Assembly: GCA_030150795.1 (NCBI GenBank)
Contig: JASLFF010000071.1
Location: forward strand, 1-5,725
Direction: 5' to 3'
Length of the DNA: 5,725 nt
From: Terriglobales bacterium
GTDB taxonomy: Bacteria; Acidobacteriota; Terriglobia; Terriglobales; Gp1-AA117
Numbering within the stretch: position 1 is the stretch's first letter; each line of letters opens with the position of its first letter. Positions 1 through 5,725 of this stretch are shown here, piece after piece. The translations under genes and the position numbers were made by a program. Below the pieces are notes generated by a model. The model searched no databases, had not been told where the DNA came from, and saw only the letters and a program-made list of their open reading frames with translations.

Positions 1-311
1 GCGCGATCATCCCAGTAAACCGTCGCCACGGGTTTTGGGCCGCCTGTTTCATAAGCGGAGTTGCAATTGATCTCATCAAAGGGAATATCATGCTCAATCA
101 GGTAGGGGCGGAGTTCGTCGATGCCGCGGGTGGTATAGACAATAATTTTCCATTCCTGGCTGCGCAGTTGGCGCAAGGCCGCGATTACATCCTGCCGCGG
201 CGAACCTAAAATTCCCGCACCCTTCCAGCCGTCGTAATCGGCAATAACGCCGTCAAAATCAACCGCTATCGTTAAAGGCCTGCCGTTGCTCCCTGATTCA
301 TTGCCTTGCAT
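1..311 (-). CDS. HAD-superfamily phosphatase-like protein, C-terminus beyond window
   Basis: The first 103 residues are visible; the gene runs off the left edge. They form a Rossmann-like HAD hydrolase core. Motif I is VDFDGVI, with the expected nucleophile Asp18 and the acid/base Asp20. Motif II is the Thr pair in IIVYTTRG (about residues 56-63). Lys93 in GGPKPVA fits motif III, and the WDDR acidic pair (Asp101, Asp102) fits motif IV. The absence of a large cap between motifs I and II points to a small, uncapped HAD phosphatase. The spacing and the motif III/IV sequence resemble short uncharacterised HAD proteins of the BT0820 type, whose substrate is unknown. The chosen ATG has GGAGG 13 bases upstream, which is a long spacing; an in-frame GTG four codons earlier sits too close to the same GGAGG. 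The gene lies 73 bases after the TSUP stop on the same strand, so co-transcription is likely. The HAD fold is clear; the substrate cannot be told. Confidence 0.82.
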   Translation of the reverse strand, partial: MQGNESGSNGRPLTIAVDFDGVIADYDGWKGAGILGSPRQDVIAALRQLRSQEWKIIVYTTRGIDELRPYLIEHDIPFDEINCNSAYETGGPKPVATVYWDDR

Positions 312-384
312 TGGACGAATCACGCCTCCAATCCCATTGTTCCATTGAAATAAATGAAGTCACGCGTAGCGCAGCAACCCTGAC

Positions 385-1125
385 TCAAATTGCCGCAATC
401 CCTTTCCCAAGCAAAAGGGCGCCCAATAATATCGTGCAGTAAAGCAACGCTTTGCGAAGCACGTTCACAGATAAGCCAAGGGAGACGCGGGACCCTATGT
501 ACACTCCGACCAGTCCACCCGGAACAAGCCACGCAAGAGCGTTAAAATCACAGCTTCCGGCGTGGATCCCTCCTGCCGTGGCCGAAATGATCAATCCGAA
601 CAATAGATTCGTTCCCACAACCAAAGCAGGCGATAGCTCAGTGAGATTGAATAGCATAACTGTTCCAAGCGCGCCCGCTCCGGCCGAGGAAAAGCCGGTT
701 TCGATGCCGAGGATAAAGCTCAAAGGCGGAAGCAGATATGCGCGCGATCTCCATCGCGAATTTGCAGTCACACCATAAAGCAGGCTCAAACCGGCGGAAA
801 CAATCACAATCAGTCCCACCGTAAGAAGAATCCAGGCTTCCGATCCCCGAGTGTGCGCCCTCTTCAGCAGGAGAGCCCCAATGATCGTGCCAGGCAGCCC
901 GCCATAGAGCAGATATGCCAGCGTACGGATATCAATTTTTCTGTGCCAGTAATATACGCCCGACCCGAGTATCTTTACACAGGTTGAAAAAAGAAGAGCG
1001 GTTGCGACAGCGGTCCGCGCCTGGAATCCGAGCAGGAAAACAAGAGCCGGCACCATCAGCGTGCCTCCTCCGACACCGCTGGCTCCAATGGCAAACCCTA
1101 TCACCAGACCAATAATGACTTCCAT
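385..1125 (-). CDS. TSUP (TauE/SafE) family membrane transporter
   Basis: This is a 246-residue, very hydrophobic protein with about eight predicted membrane segments, the usual length and build of the TSUP/TauE/SafE family (Pfam TauE). The family signature is visible: an N-terminal GASGVGGGTLMVPAL (residues 14-28), then TAVATALLFSTCVKI (38-52), and a second-half counterpart GFSSAGAGALGT (144-155) followed by ALVVGTNLLFGLIISATAGG (167-186). Paired GGLPGTIIG (75-83) and GGLVGVYIG (203-211) motifs show the internal two-fold repeat. Family members are reported to move sulfite, sulfoacetate, other organosulfur compounds or unrelated anions, so the substrate here is unknown. The ATG is the only in-frame start, because a TAG stop lies three codons upstream; the ribosome binding site is weak (AGAG about ten bases before). 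It follows the GH3 gene after 225 bases and is followed by the HAD gene after 73, so it probably starts its own transcript. No sulfur-metabolism gene is in view to support sulfite export. Confidence 0.9.
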   Translation of the reverse strand: MEVIIGLVIGFAIGASGVGGGTLMVPALVFLLGFQARTAVATALLFSTCVKILGSGVYYWHRKIDIRTLAYLLYGGLPGTIIGALLLKRAHTRGSEAWILLTVGLIVIVSAGLSLLYGVTANSRWRSRAYLLPPLSFILGIETGFSSAGAGALGTVMLFNLTELSPALVVGTNLLFGLIISATAGGIHAGSCDFNALAWLVPGGLVGVYIGSRVSLGLSVNVLRKALLYCTILLGALLLGKGIAAI

Positions 1126-1190
1126 AAAGACACTCTAATGAACCGGTAGACATATTACTGCGGATTCAAATCTGAAGACTAGCAAACAGT

Positions 1191-1203
1191 TAGTTTAAAA
1201 CTA
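1191..1203. repeat. 13-base perfect palindrome TAGTTT-A-AAACTA
   Basis: Six-base arms around a single central A, perfectly symmetric. Outside it, AACAG at 1185-1189 and CTGTT at 1209-1213 form a further inverted pair with a slightly shifted centre. The plus-strand TATAAT at 1202-1207 overlaps its right arm. It lies about 65-80 bases upstream of the TSUP start, a plausible position for an operator or promoter element. Such AT-rich symmetry can arise by chance. Confidence 0.35.
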
Positions 1204-1235
1204 TAATTCTGTTCTAGCCCGGCATGCACTGCAAG

Positions 1236-1254
1236 CTTTTCCACAATGGAAAAG
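1236..1254. promoter_or_regulatory. 19-base perfect dyad, operator-like (site 1 of a tandem pair)
   Basis: CTTTTCCA and TGGAAAAG are exact reverse complements around CAA. The TTTCCA...TGGAAA form is reminiscent of operators described for IclR-family regulators, but this assignment is inference and no regulator gene is in view. The site lies about 110-130 bases upstream of the TSUP start. It is unlikely to be a terminator because no T-run follows on either strand. A second, imperfect copy starts 19 bases along (1256-1272). Confidence 0.45.
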
Positions 1255-1255
1255 T

Positions 1256-1272
1256 ATTCCCATAATGAAAAA
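1256..1272. promoter_or_regulatory. Second, degenerate dyad of the tandem pair
   Basis: ATTCCCATAATGAAAAA has the same geometry as TTTTCCACAATGGAAAA at 1237-1253: seven-base arms around a three-base centre, matching it at 13 of 17 positions. The centres are 19 bases apart, close to two helical turns, as expected for two protein dimers binding side by side. The symmetry of this copy is weaker than that of the first. Confidence 0.35.
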
Positions 1273-1327
1273 ATATTTGTTAGTGGCATATGGTTCTCCC
1301 TAGGAAGGTTAATGATCTCCGGATGAC

Positions 1328-1341
1328 CGTAAGCGCTGACA
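1328..1341. promoter_or_regulatory. LacI/GalR-type operator-like site
   Basis: CGTAAGCGCTGACA matches 12 of 14 positions of the idealised symmetric operator TGTAAGCGCTTACA typical of LacI/GalR-family sugar regulators, including the central AAGCGCT with its CG pair. It begins ten bases past the GH3 stop codon and lies about 200 bases upstream of the TSUP start and 39 upstream of the candidate short ORF. A sugar-responsive regulator acting here would fit a glycosidase neighbourhood. However, it sits after the GH3 gene, not before it, and I found no matching site in the GH3 upstream spacer. The sequence match is direct observation; function is inference. Confidence 0.4.
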
Positions 1342-1350
1342 TAAACAATC

Positions 1351-3876
1351 CTAGAGGTCAGCTTCCTTGAGAACGAGTTTTCCTTGCAATTCGATCTGTT
1401 CCGCAGACTGGCCCACGAGAATGTCAAATTCTCCCGGATCAATATGCCACTGTTTAAGGTTAATGTCGTAGTAAGAGAAAGAGCGATGGTCAAGCTTTAC
1501 CGTAACATGCTGAGTTTCGCCAGGACGCAGGTGAATTTTTGCAAAGCCTTTTAGCTCCTTGGCGGGACGAGGAACTTTTGCATGCTTGTCGCCGACGTAG
1601 ACTTGTGCAACCTCATCCCCCTCACGCTTTCCCGTGTTGGTGATATCGAAGGACACAGCAACATTACTTCCCGCGCGCGCCACAGAGAGATTACGGTAAG
1701 CAAACGTGGTGTAGGAAAGCCCATAACCGAAAGGGAATAGAGGCTTAGTTCCATTATGTTCGTAGCCTCGATAACCCACGAACACCCCTTCTTTGTACAC
1801 CACGTGCTTGGTACTGTCGCTGGGATAATAGCTGTCGTGTACGGGATTATCTTCCCATCGGCGTTCAAATGTTGCTGGCAAGCGTCCTGAAGGATTTACA
1901 TTGCCGAAAAGAATTTCCGCCAGGGCCGTCCCACCTTCCTGTCCGGGATACCAGGTCTGCAAAACCGCAGGGACTGAGTCGAGCCATGGAGTCATGTCCA
2001 CGGCCCCGCCTGATGTGACCAAAATGATCACATTTTTGTTGATCGCGGCAATCTGCCGGACCAACTCGTCCTGCCCCGGAGGCAAACGGAAAGTCCGGTC
2101 GGCGCCTTCGCCTTCGGTCTCCGGATCAAAACCCACGGCCAACACGACAACTTCCGCGATTGCCGCCAATTTTTTCGCTTCGGCGTTTACCACAGCGTCA
2201 TGCTGCACGATTCCGAGCTGCAATCTGTCTCTCGGCTGGCGTGAGCGGCCACGGTGCTCTAAGACTATCTCATGGGGTGAAGTCTCCAAGGAAAGAGTCG
2301 TCCATGGCGCCATGGTCATTGGAGGGCTCCAATGATTGAAGATCAACTTATCATCTATATATAGACGAAAGTAGCCGCCATCTTCACCGGTGGAGGCGAC
2401 AAAGATATCGTAAAATCCAGCGCTCGTTGGAAGGTAATACCCTGTCCAGCGATCGGACGCTGTGCCTTCGGGCAGGACGATTTTGGAGTCGGGATCAAAA
2501 TCAATATGCTGCTCGGTCCGTGTAACTGTGGGAGTCCCTTTTAACTCGATTCCCTGAAAGTATTCAGCTTGCAGTCCGCGCTGACCACCGGACTCAGCAG
2601 TCGTAAATTGAGTTGCTTCTGCCCATTCGTGCAGGGTGGACAAGCCGGAAGCATAGAAAACCTTTCCTGGTTCGCCAAGATAGTTGCTGAGTCCTTCAAG
2701 AAAGCTCACCGACTGGAAGGGACGCACGCGCGCGCTGCCTCCTCCAACCGGCACCGCAGGATACGCGTCCGGACCAATGACGGCGATAGACTTAATGGTT
2801 TTCTTATTCAACGGAAGCAAACTTCTCTCATTTTTCAACAGCACCATGCTTTCTCGCGCAGTCTGGAGTGCAACATGGCGGCCCTGCTGGTTGTAACGAG
2901 AGATAGAGAGATCAAGCTGGTCGTGGTCCAGCCAGCCGAAACGCGCGCCGATGCGCAGGATGCGGCGCACTTTATCATCAATGGTTGCTATTGAGATTTT
3001 TCCCTGCTGGATCGCAGGCAGCAGCTTCTCTCGATTCATCTGGAGCGCGACTGGCATTTCCAAATCCAGCCCGGCATTGACTGCGTCCAAAGTGGAGAAA
3101 TTGGCAAACCAATCCGATACGAGTATGCCATCGAAGCCCCACTCTTTCTTCAGCACCTCGTTGTCCAGATGGTTATTTTGCGCCATGTACTGTCCATTCG
3201 TCAGATTGTAGGAGTCCATGACGGCGCCGACATGCGCCTCCTTCACTGCCGCCTCAAACACGGGCATGTAAATTTCCCGCATCGTCCGTTCGTCAATAAC
3301 GGAATCCGTACTGTGCCGGGCAAACTCAGAATTGTTTCCTAGATAATGTTTAACAGTCGCACACACCCCCTGGTTTTGAACACCGTTGATGAATCCCACA
3401 GTAATACGCGAGGCAAGGTACGGGTCTTCGCCAAAATACTCAAAGTTTCGGCCATTCCAAGGTGCGCGATAAATATTGACACCAGGCGCCAGAAGAAAAT
3501 GGACGCCTTTAGCCCTTGCATCCCGACCGAGTTCTGTCCCCACCTCCTGGGCGAGTGTTGGGTTCCAGGTGGCCGCCAGCGCAATTCCTCCCGCTACGGT
3601 GGTGTCAGGACCAAAGTTACGCACTCCAAACGGTCCATCCGCCATTTTGAAGCGTGGCACATTCAGCCGGGGCACACCACGGGTGAAAGATCCATCAACT
3701 CCTCCAAGGAGGTCAATCTTCTCCTCAACAGTCATCTTGCTGACGATTGCCTCGACTCGCGATTCAATGTCAGCAGATGCTGTCTGTGCGGGCGCCAGAG
3801 TCGCCAGAAGTAGAACCAGTACGGTGGTTCTGAGCGCAAGAAACGCACGTGAGGCGGGATGAATAATGTTGCGCAT
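1351..3876 (-). CDS. Secreted GH3 beta-glucosidase-type enzyme with PA14 insert
   Basis: This is an 841-residue glycoside hydrolase family 3 protein. Residues 1-35 are a signal peptide: a basic start, a hydrophobic TTVLVLLLATLA core and an ASA cleavage site, so it acts in the periplasm or outside. The (beta/alpha)8 domain spans about 40-312, with Asp80 (MADGP) and Lys176-His177 (VKHY) as sugar-binding residues and Asp255 in VSDWF as the catalytic nucleophile. The alpha/beta sandwich begins near 335 and is interrupted by a PA14 domain (about 434-555; GLQAEYF, EDGGYFRLYIDDKL). It resumes near 575 with EGEGADR, where Glu590 is the likely acid/base. FPFGYGLSYTTF (714-725) and a fibronectin III-like C-terminus (GDEVAQVYV, PAKELKGF) complete it. 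This is the layout of the PA14-containing yeast beta-glucosidase KmBglI. Beta-glucosidase is the best guess, but GH3 also includes xylosidases and others. I chose the ATG at 3876; a TTG three codons earlier (3885) is possible, and neither has a good ribosome binding site. No frame damage is seen. Confidence 0.93.
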   Translation of the reverse strand: MRNIIHPASRAFLALRTTVLVLLLATLAPAQTASADIESRVEAIVSKMTVEEKIDLLGGVDGSFTRGVPRLNVPRFKMADGPFGVRNFGPDTTVAGGIALAATWNPTLAQEVGTELGRDARAKGVHFLLAPGVNIYRAPWNGRNFEYFGEDPYLASRITVGFINGVQNQGVCATVKHYLGNNSEFARHSTDSVIDERTMREIYMPVFEAAVKEAHVGAVMDSYNLTNGQYMAQNNHLDNEVLKKEWGFDGILVSDWFANFSTLDAVNAGLDLEMPVALQMNREKLLPAIQQGKISIATIDDKVRRILRIGARFGWLDHDQLDLSISRYNQQGRHVALQTARESMVLLKNERSLLPLNKKTIKSIAVIGPDAYPAVPVGGGSARVRPFQSVSFLEGLSNYLGEPGKVFYASGLSTLHEWAEATQFTTAESGGQRGLQAEYFQGIELKGTPTVTRTEQHIDFDPDSKIVLPEGTASDRWTGYYLPTSAGFYDIFVASTGEDGGYFRLYIDDKLIFNHWSPPMTMAPWTTLSLETSPHEIVLEHRGRSRQPRDRLQLGIVQHDAVVNAEAKKLAAIAEVVVLAVGFDPETEGEGADRTFRLPPGQDELVRQIAAINKNVIILVTSGGAVDMTPWLDSVPAVLQTWYPGQEGGTALAEILFGNVNPSGRLPATFERRWEDNPVHDSYYPSDSTKHVVYKEGVFVGYRGYEHNGTKPLFPFGYGLSYTTFAYRNLSVARAGSNVAVSFDITNTGKREGDEVAQVYVGDKHAKVPRPAKELKGFAKIHLRPGETQHVTVKLDHRSFSYYDINLKQWHIDPGEFDILVGQSAEQIELQGKLVLKEADL

Positions 3877-3986
3877 GGTAGACAATAGTTGGTCGGTTTC
3901 GGCTCCGATCGTTTATTTACATGTACGGCGTCCACGAATACTAAGAAGCCTCAAAGTGACCATCACTTAAGCGGCAGCTTTGGCAT
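3877..3986. promoter_or_regulatory. Spacer upstream of the GH3 gene
   Basis: This is a 110-base gap between the ligase stop and the GH3 ATG. It should hold the GH3 promoter unless the two genes are co-transcribed. It contains the hairpin at 3954-3968 and an eight-base palindrome TACATGTA at 3918-3925. No hexamer pair close to a sigma-70 consensus is visible on the minus strand, and no purine-rich ribosome binding site precedes the GH3 start at normal spacing. Confidence 0.3.
3954..3968. repeat. Short inverted repeat AAGTGA-CCA-TCACTT
   Basis: Six-base perfect arms flank a three-base loop, 18 bases past the ligase stop codon. On the minus strand it is followed by TTGAGGCTTCTTAG, which is too poor in consecutive T to be a typical intrinsic terminator. 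It could be a weak terminator for the ligase transcript or an operator for the GH3 gene. Confidence 0.3.
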
Positions 3987-5725
3987 TTACTCAAGATGTC
4001 TCTCAGGGATCTCTTGTGCCGCCGCGGCAGCAGCCGGCATGGAATCTGAGAGCAGCATCCGGGCATGCTCTAAGTCTCCATCCAGGTAAAGCTTCCGGAA
4101 GTAGCGGTGACGCCGCTTTCCACTCGACGTTTTTGCAAGCGTACCCGATGGGACAAGGACGATGTCTCCCGGTGTAATTCCCAACTGCAGGAAACATTTG
4201 CGGGAAATCGTTGCCGCAAGGTTCTTGAGACTCTCCGTGACGGGAGAGCGCACTTCTGCAACCATAATCAGGCGCTCTGTTCCCAACTGCTCGTCCGGTA
4301 CACCAAAAGCGGCGAAGCAGCCTTCGCGAAGACCAGCCGTTGAGGCGAAAATGCTTTCGAATGTGCTGGGATCAATTTTCTTTCCGTGAATCGTTATCCG
4401 GTCTCGCAATCGCCCTACCCAGAAGAGGTGCCCATTTCGGAGGTAGCCGAGGTCTCCCGTGTGCAGCAATTCGCCACGGAGTGCACGCCGGGTTTCGCTC
4501 GCGTTCTTGTGATAGCGGAGCATCCGCGATGGCGTATCGAGACAAATTTCACCCACGTGGCCATCGGGAAGCACGCGGCCACGGGGCGAGAGAATCTGGA
4601 TGGCAAGAGCATGATGGGCAGCCCCCGCGCTCATCACGACGACCTTTTCCTCATCTTCTGCCGCTGGTGACACTCGGGCAATACCACGCTCATCCAGGAG
4701 GCGGCGATCAATATGTTCGCGAGGCGGCAATTCATTGACGCCGCTAAAAGTCGCTCCGCCGATGTTTTCAGCGCATCCAAAATTTGTCTTAAGAGCTTCT
4801 CGTCTTATACCCAGGTGCGCAAATCGAGCATGAAACGCATCGATGGTTTCCGCATGAATACGCTCTGCAGCGTTCCAGAATCCTCGAACGCGGTCGAGCC
4901 GCACTCCCTCAAGCTCACTTTCCTGGGCCTTGCGTGCGGCAAGCGCGAACCCGAAGTTGGGCGACCAAGTGACCGTAGCGCCAGTTTGAAACAGGCAGCG
5001 CAGCCACAGTGCAGGCCGACGAACAAATTCCTGCGGCGAGAGCAAAACCAACGGGATACCGCGAGCCATGCACAAGAAGAAATTGTTGACCAGGCCCATA
5101 TCGTGGTAAAGCGGCGTCCAATTTACACACACATCAGCGGCTGAAACTGCCATTGCTTCTGCCATTCCGTCCAACGCCGCCAAAACCCCCTTGTGGTCCC
5201 ATACGCAGATTCGCGGCGCTCGGGTTGTTCCGGAGGTGAGTTGCATGGCAGCAATATCGGTGGGCGCTGGAAGCGCCGGCACAAACGGCTCGTTTTTGAG
5301 TTCCATCTCTTCCACGTCTGGCGGAAACACAAACCTGGTCGCTGGAAAATCCCTCTCGATGCGAATGCGTTCCGGCTGAATGGAGGGCGGGCAGACCACC
5401 ACGCGCGGCCTGGTGCGATGAATCGCGCTGTGCAGGGTCTGGTGCAGTTCCAAATTGCCTCCAACCAGTTCTGGTGGCGCAATAAGAAGAGGAATCGCAC
5501 CAAGCAAGAGAGTCGCAAGGAGAGTGTTGACAGCCCTCTCGCCGCTAGGTAGAACGATGATGCAGACATCGCCAGATCGAACACCCGCTTGTCTCAATTG
5601 TTGGGCGACAGGGACCGACTTGCTATAGAGTTGTGCACGCGATTGCCAATGAAGAGTCTCCCGAGCTCCGTAAAAGCAGATGCATCGCTCATCGGGCGAC
5701 TCACTGAGCCGCGCCAGAATCTCCG
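3987..5725 (-). CDS. Fatty acyl-AMP ligase-like adenylate-forming enzyme, start beyond window
   Basis: The frame is open to the right edge, giving 578 visible residues; a TTG at 5597 is an internal Leu, not the start, since homologous-looking sequence (EILARLSESPDERCICFYG) precedes it. Probably only about 5-30 residues are missing. In visible-residue numbering: the ATP-binding P-loop is LTSGTTRAPR (162-171), then NWTPLYHDMGLV (201-212), the FAAL-type WNAAERI (283-289), FGCAEN (315-320, the A5 motif), HTGDLGYL (421-428), GRLRDRITIHGKK (437-449) and LAKTSSGK (529-536), whose Lys536 is the catalytic A10 lysine. PLYHDMGL, the NAAE motif and the longer stretch between A5 and TGDLG favour a fatty acyl-AMP ligase over an acyl-CoA synthetase. 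Such enzymes make acyl-adenylates and hand them to acyl carrier proteins or synthase modules. No carrier protein or synthase is in view; the upstream gene is outside. The C-terminus ends in a run of six alanines and a short charged tail. All core motifs are intact. Confidence 0.85.
   Translation of the reverse strand, partial: EILARLSESPDERCICFYGARETLHWQSRAQLYSKSVPVAQQLRQAGVRSGDVCIIVLPSGERAVNTLLATLLLGAIPLLIAPPELVGGNLELHQTLHSAIHRTRPRVVVCPPSIQPERIRIERDFPATRFVFPPDVEEMELKNEPFVPALPAPTDIAAMQLTSGTTRAPRICVWDHKGVLAALDGMAEAMAVSAADVCVNWTPLYHDMGLVNNFFLCMARGIPLVLLSPQEFVRRPALWLRCLFQTGATVTWSPNFGFALAARKAQESELEGVRLDRVRGFWNAAERIHAETIDAFHARFAHLGIRREALKTNFGCAENIGGATFSGVNELPPREHIDRRLLDERGIARVSPAAEDEEKVVVMSAGAAHHALAIQILSPRGRVLPDGHVGEICLDTPSRMLRYHKNASETRRALRGELLHTGDLGYLRNGHLFWVGRLRDRITIHGKKIDPSTFESIFASTAGLREGCFAAFGVPDEQLGTERLIMVAEVRSPVTESLKNLAATISRKCFLQLGITPGDIVLVPSGTLAKTSSGKRRHRYFRKLYLDGDLEHARMLLSDSMPAAAAAAQEIPERHLE

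Larger units (their letters stand above)
1179..1289 (-). other. Candidate 36-codon ORF (leader peptide or small protein), unproven
   Basis: An ATG at 1287-1289 opens a 36-residue frame ending at TAG (1179-1181). It starts MPLTNIFSLWEYF and ends SFKLTVC. What makes it worth recording is the ribosome binding site: AGGGAG ends six bases before the ATG, which is better than the sites in front of the TSUP and GH3 genes. It lies 53 bases upstream of the TSUP start on the same strand. The peptide has no transmembrane segment or recognisable domain. Against it, the tandem dyads at 1237-1272 fall inside it, which suggests the sequence is constrained as DNA rather than protein. The same frame also extends upstream into the GH3 gene, so it may be open by chance. 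I do not assign a function. Confidence 0.2.
1126..1350. promoter_or_regulatory. AT-rich intergenic region upstream of the TSUP gene
   Basis: This gap lies between the end of the GH3 gene and the start of the TSUP gene, both on the minus strand, and is the natural place for the TSUP promoter. It is visibly richer in A and T than the flanking genes. It contains a LacI/GalR-type operator-like site (1328-1341), two tandem dyads (1237-1272), a 13-base palindrome (1191-1203) and a 36-codon ORF. I could not settle on a -35/-10 pair on the minus strand: TTGCAG followed 17 bases later by CAGAAT (about 1207-1235) is the best of several weak candidates. A TATAAT on the plus strand at 1202-1207 has no partner -35 and no gene downstream. 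No stem followed by a T-run is present to terminate the GH3 transcript. Confidence 0.5.

Noticed and set aside
320..532. A 70-codon minus-strand frame spanning the TSUP 3' end and the spacer.
   Set aside because: It overlaps the well-supported TSUP frame, shows no domain, and its sequence is low-complexity shadow coding.
1236..1254. The perfect dyad as a rho-independent terminator for the GH3 transcript.
   Set aside because: The stem is AT-rich and no run of T follows it on the minus strand; it lies about 100 bases past the GH3 stop and fits an operator better.
1179..1493. A 104-codon minus-strand frame overlapping the 3' end of the GH3 gene.
   Set aside because: Most of it is an out-of-frame shadow of the GH3 C-terminus, which has clear fibronectin III-like sequence in its own frame. 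Only its last 36 codons lie outside GH3 and are treated separately.
3346..3862. Two long plus-strand frames (155 and 128 codons) opposite the GH3 N-terminal region.
   Set aside because: They are antisense to an intact enzyme with all catalytic motifs; the translations are rich in Arg, Ser and Cys with no recognisable domain.
3918..3925. TACATGTA palindrome in the GH3 upstream spacer as an operator.
   Set aside because: Eight bases with no extension on either side is too short to distinguish from chance.
4019..4036. A GC-rich repeat-like stretch at the ligase 3' end.
   Set aside because: It encodes six consecutive alanines using mixed GCN codons, so it is ordinary coding sequence and not a nucleotide repeat element.
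5123..5584. A 153-codon minus-strand frame inside the ligase gene.
   Set aside because: It is a frame-shifted shadow of the ligase N-terminal domain, whose own frame carries the P-loop and remains open throughout.
5595..5597. TTG as the start of the ligase.
   Set aside because: The frame continues upstream to the window edge with sequence typical of the N-terminus of the family, so this codon is an internal leucine.

Overview
The window looks like a stretch of bacterial chromosome. Every supportable gene lies on the minus strand, so transcription runs from the right edge to the left. Reading in that direction the order is: a fatty acyl-AMP ligase-like enzyme (open at the right edge), a secreted family 3 glycoside hydrolase with a PA14 insert, a TauE/SafE (TSUP) membrane transporter, and a small HAD-fold phosphatase-like protein cut by the left edge. 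Moderate GC, the exported GH3 with an internal PA14 domain, and the general style of the proteins suggest a soil heterotroph, perhaps an Acidobacteriota member. That placement is inference from protein style only; there is no rRNA, ribosomal protein or other marker here.

Region by region: 1-311 holds the N-terminal 103 residues of the HAD-like protein. 312-384 is a short spacer. 385-1125 is the TSUP permease. 1126-1350 is an AT-rich intergenic region carrying several symmetric sequence elements and one candidate short ORF. 1351-3876 is the GH3 enzyme. 3877-3986 is a spacer with a small hairpin and no convincing promoter. 3987-5725 is the adenylate-forming ligase, whose start lies beyond the window.

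How the genes work together is only partly visible. The GH3 protein would be exported and release glucose or a related sugar from oligosaccharides or glycosides. The TSUP protein and HAD protein are close together and probably co-transcribed, but neither has a predictable substrate. The ligase would activate a fatty acid as acyl-adenylate, normally for an acyl carrier protein or polyketide/peptide synthase, and no such partner is in view. I see no phage genes, insertion sequence, CRISPR array, RNA gene or recognisable new multi-gene system. The least explained sequence is the 1126-1350 intergenic region: it holds a LacI/GalR-type operator-like site, two tandem dyads of the same geometry, a further palindrome, and a 36-codon ORF with a good ribosome binding site.
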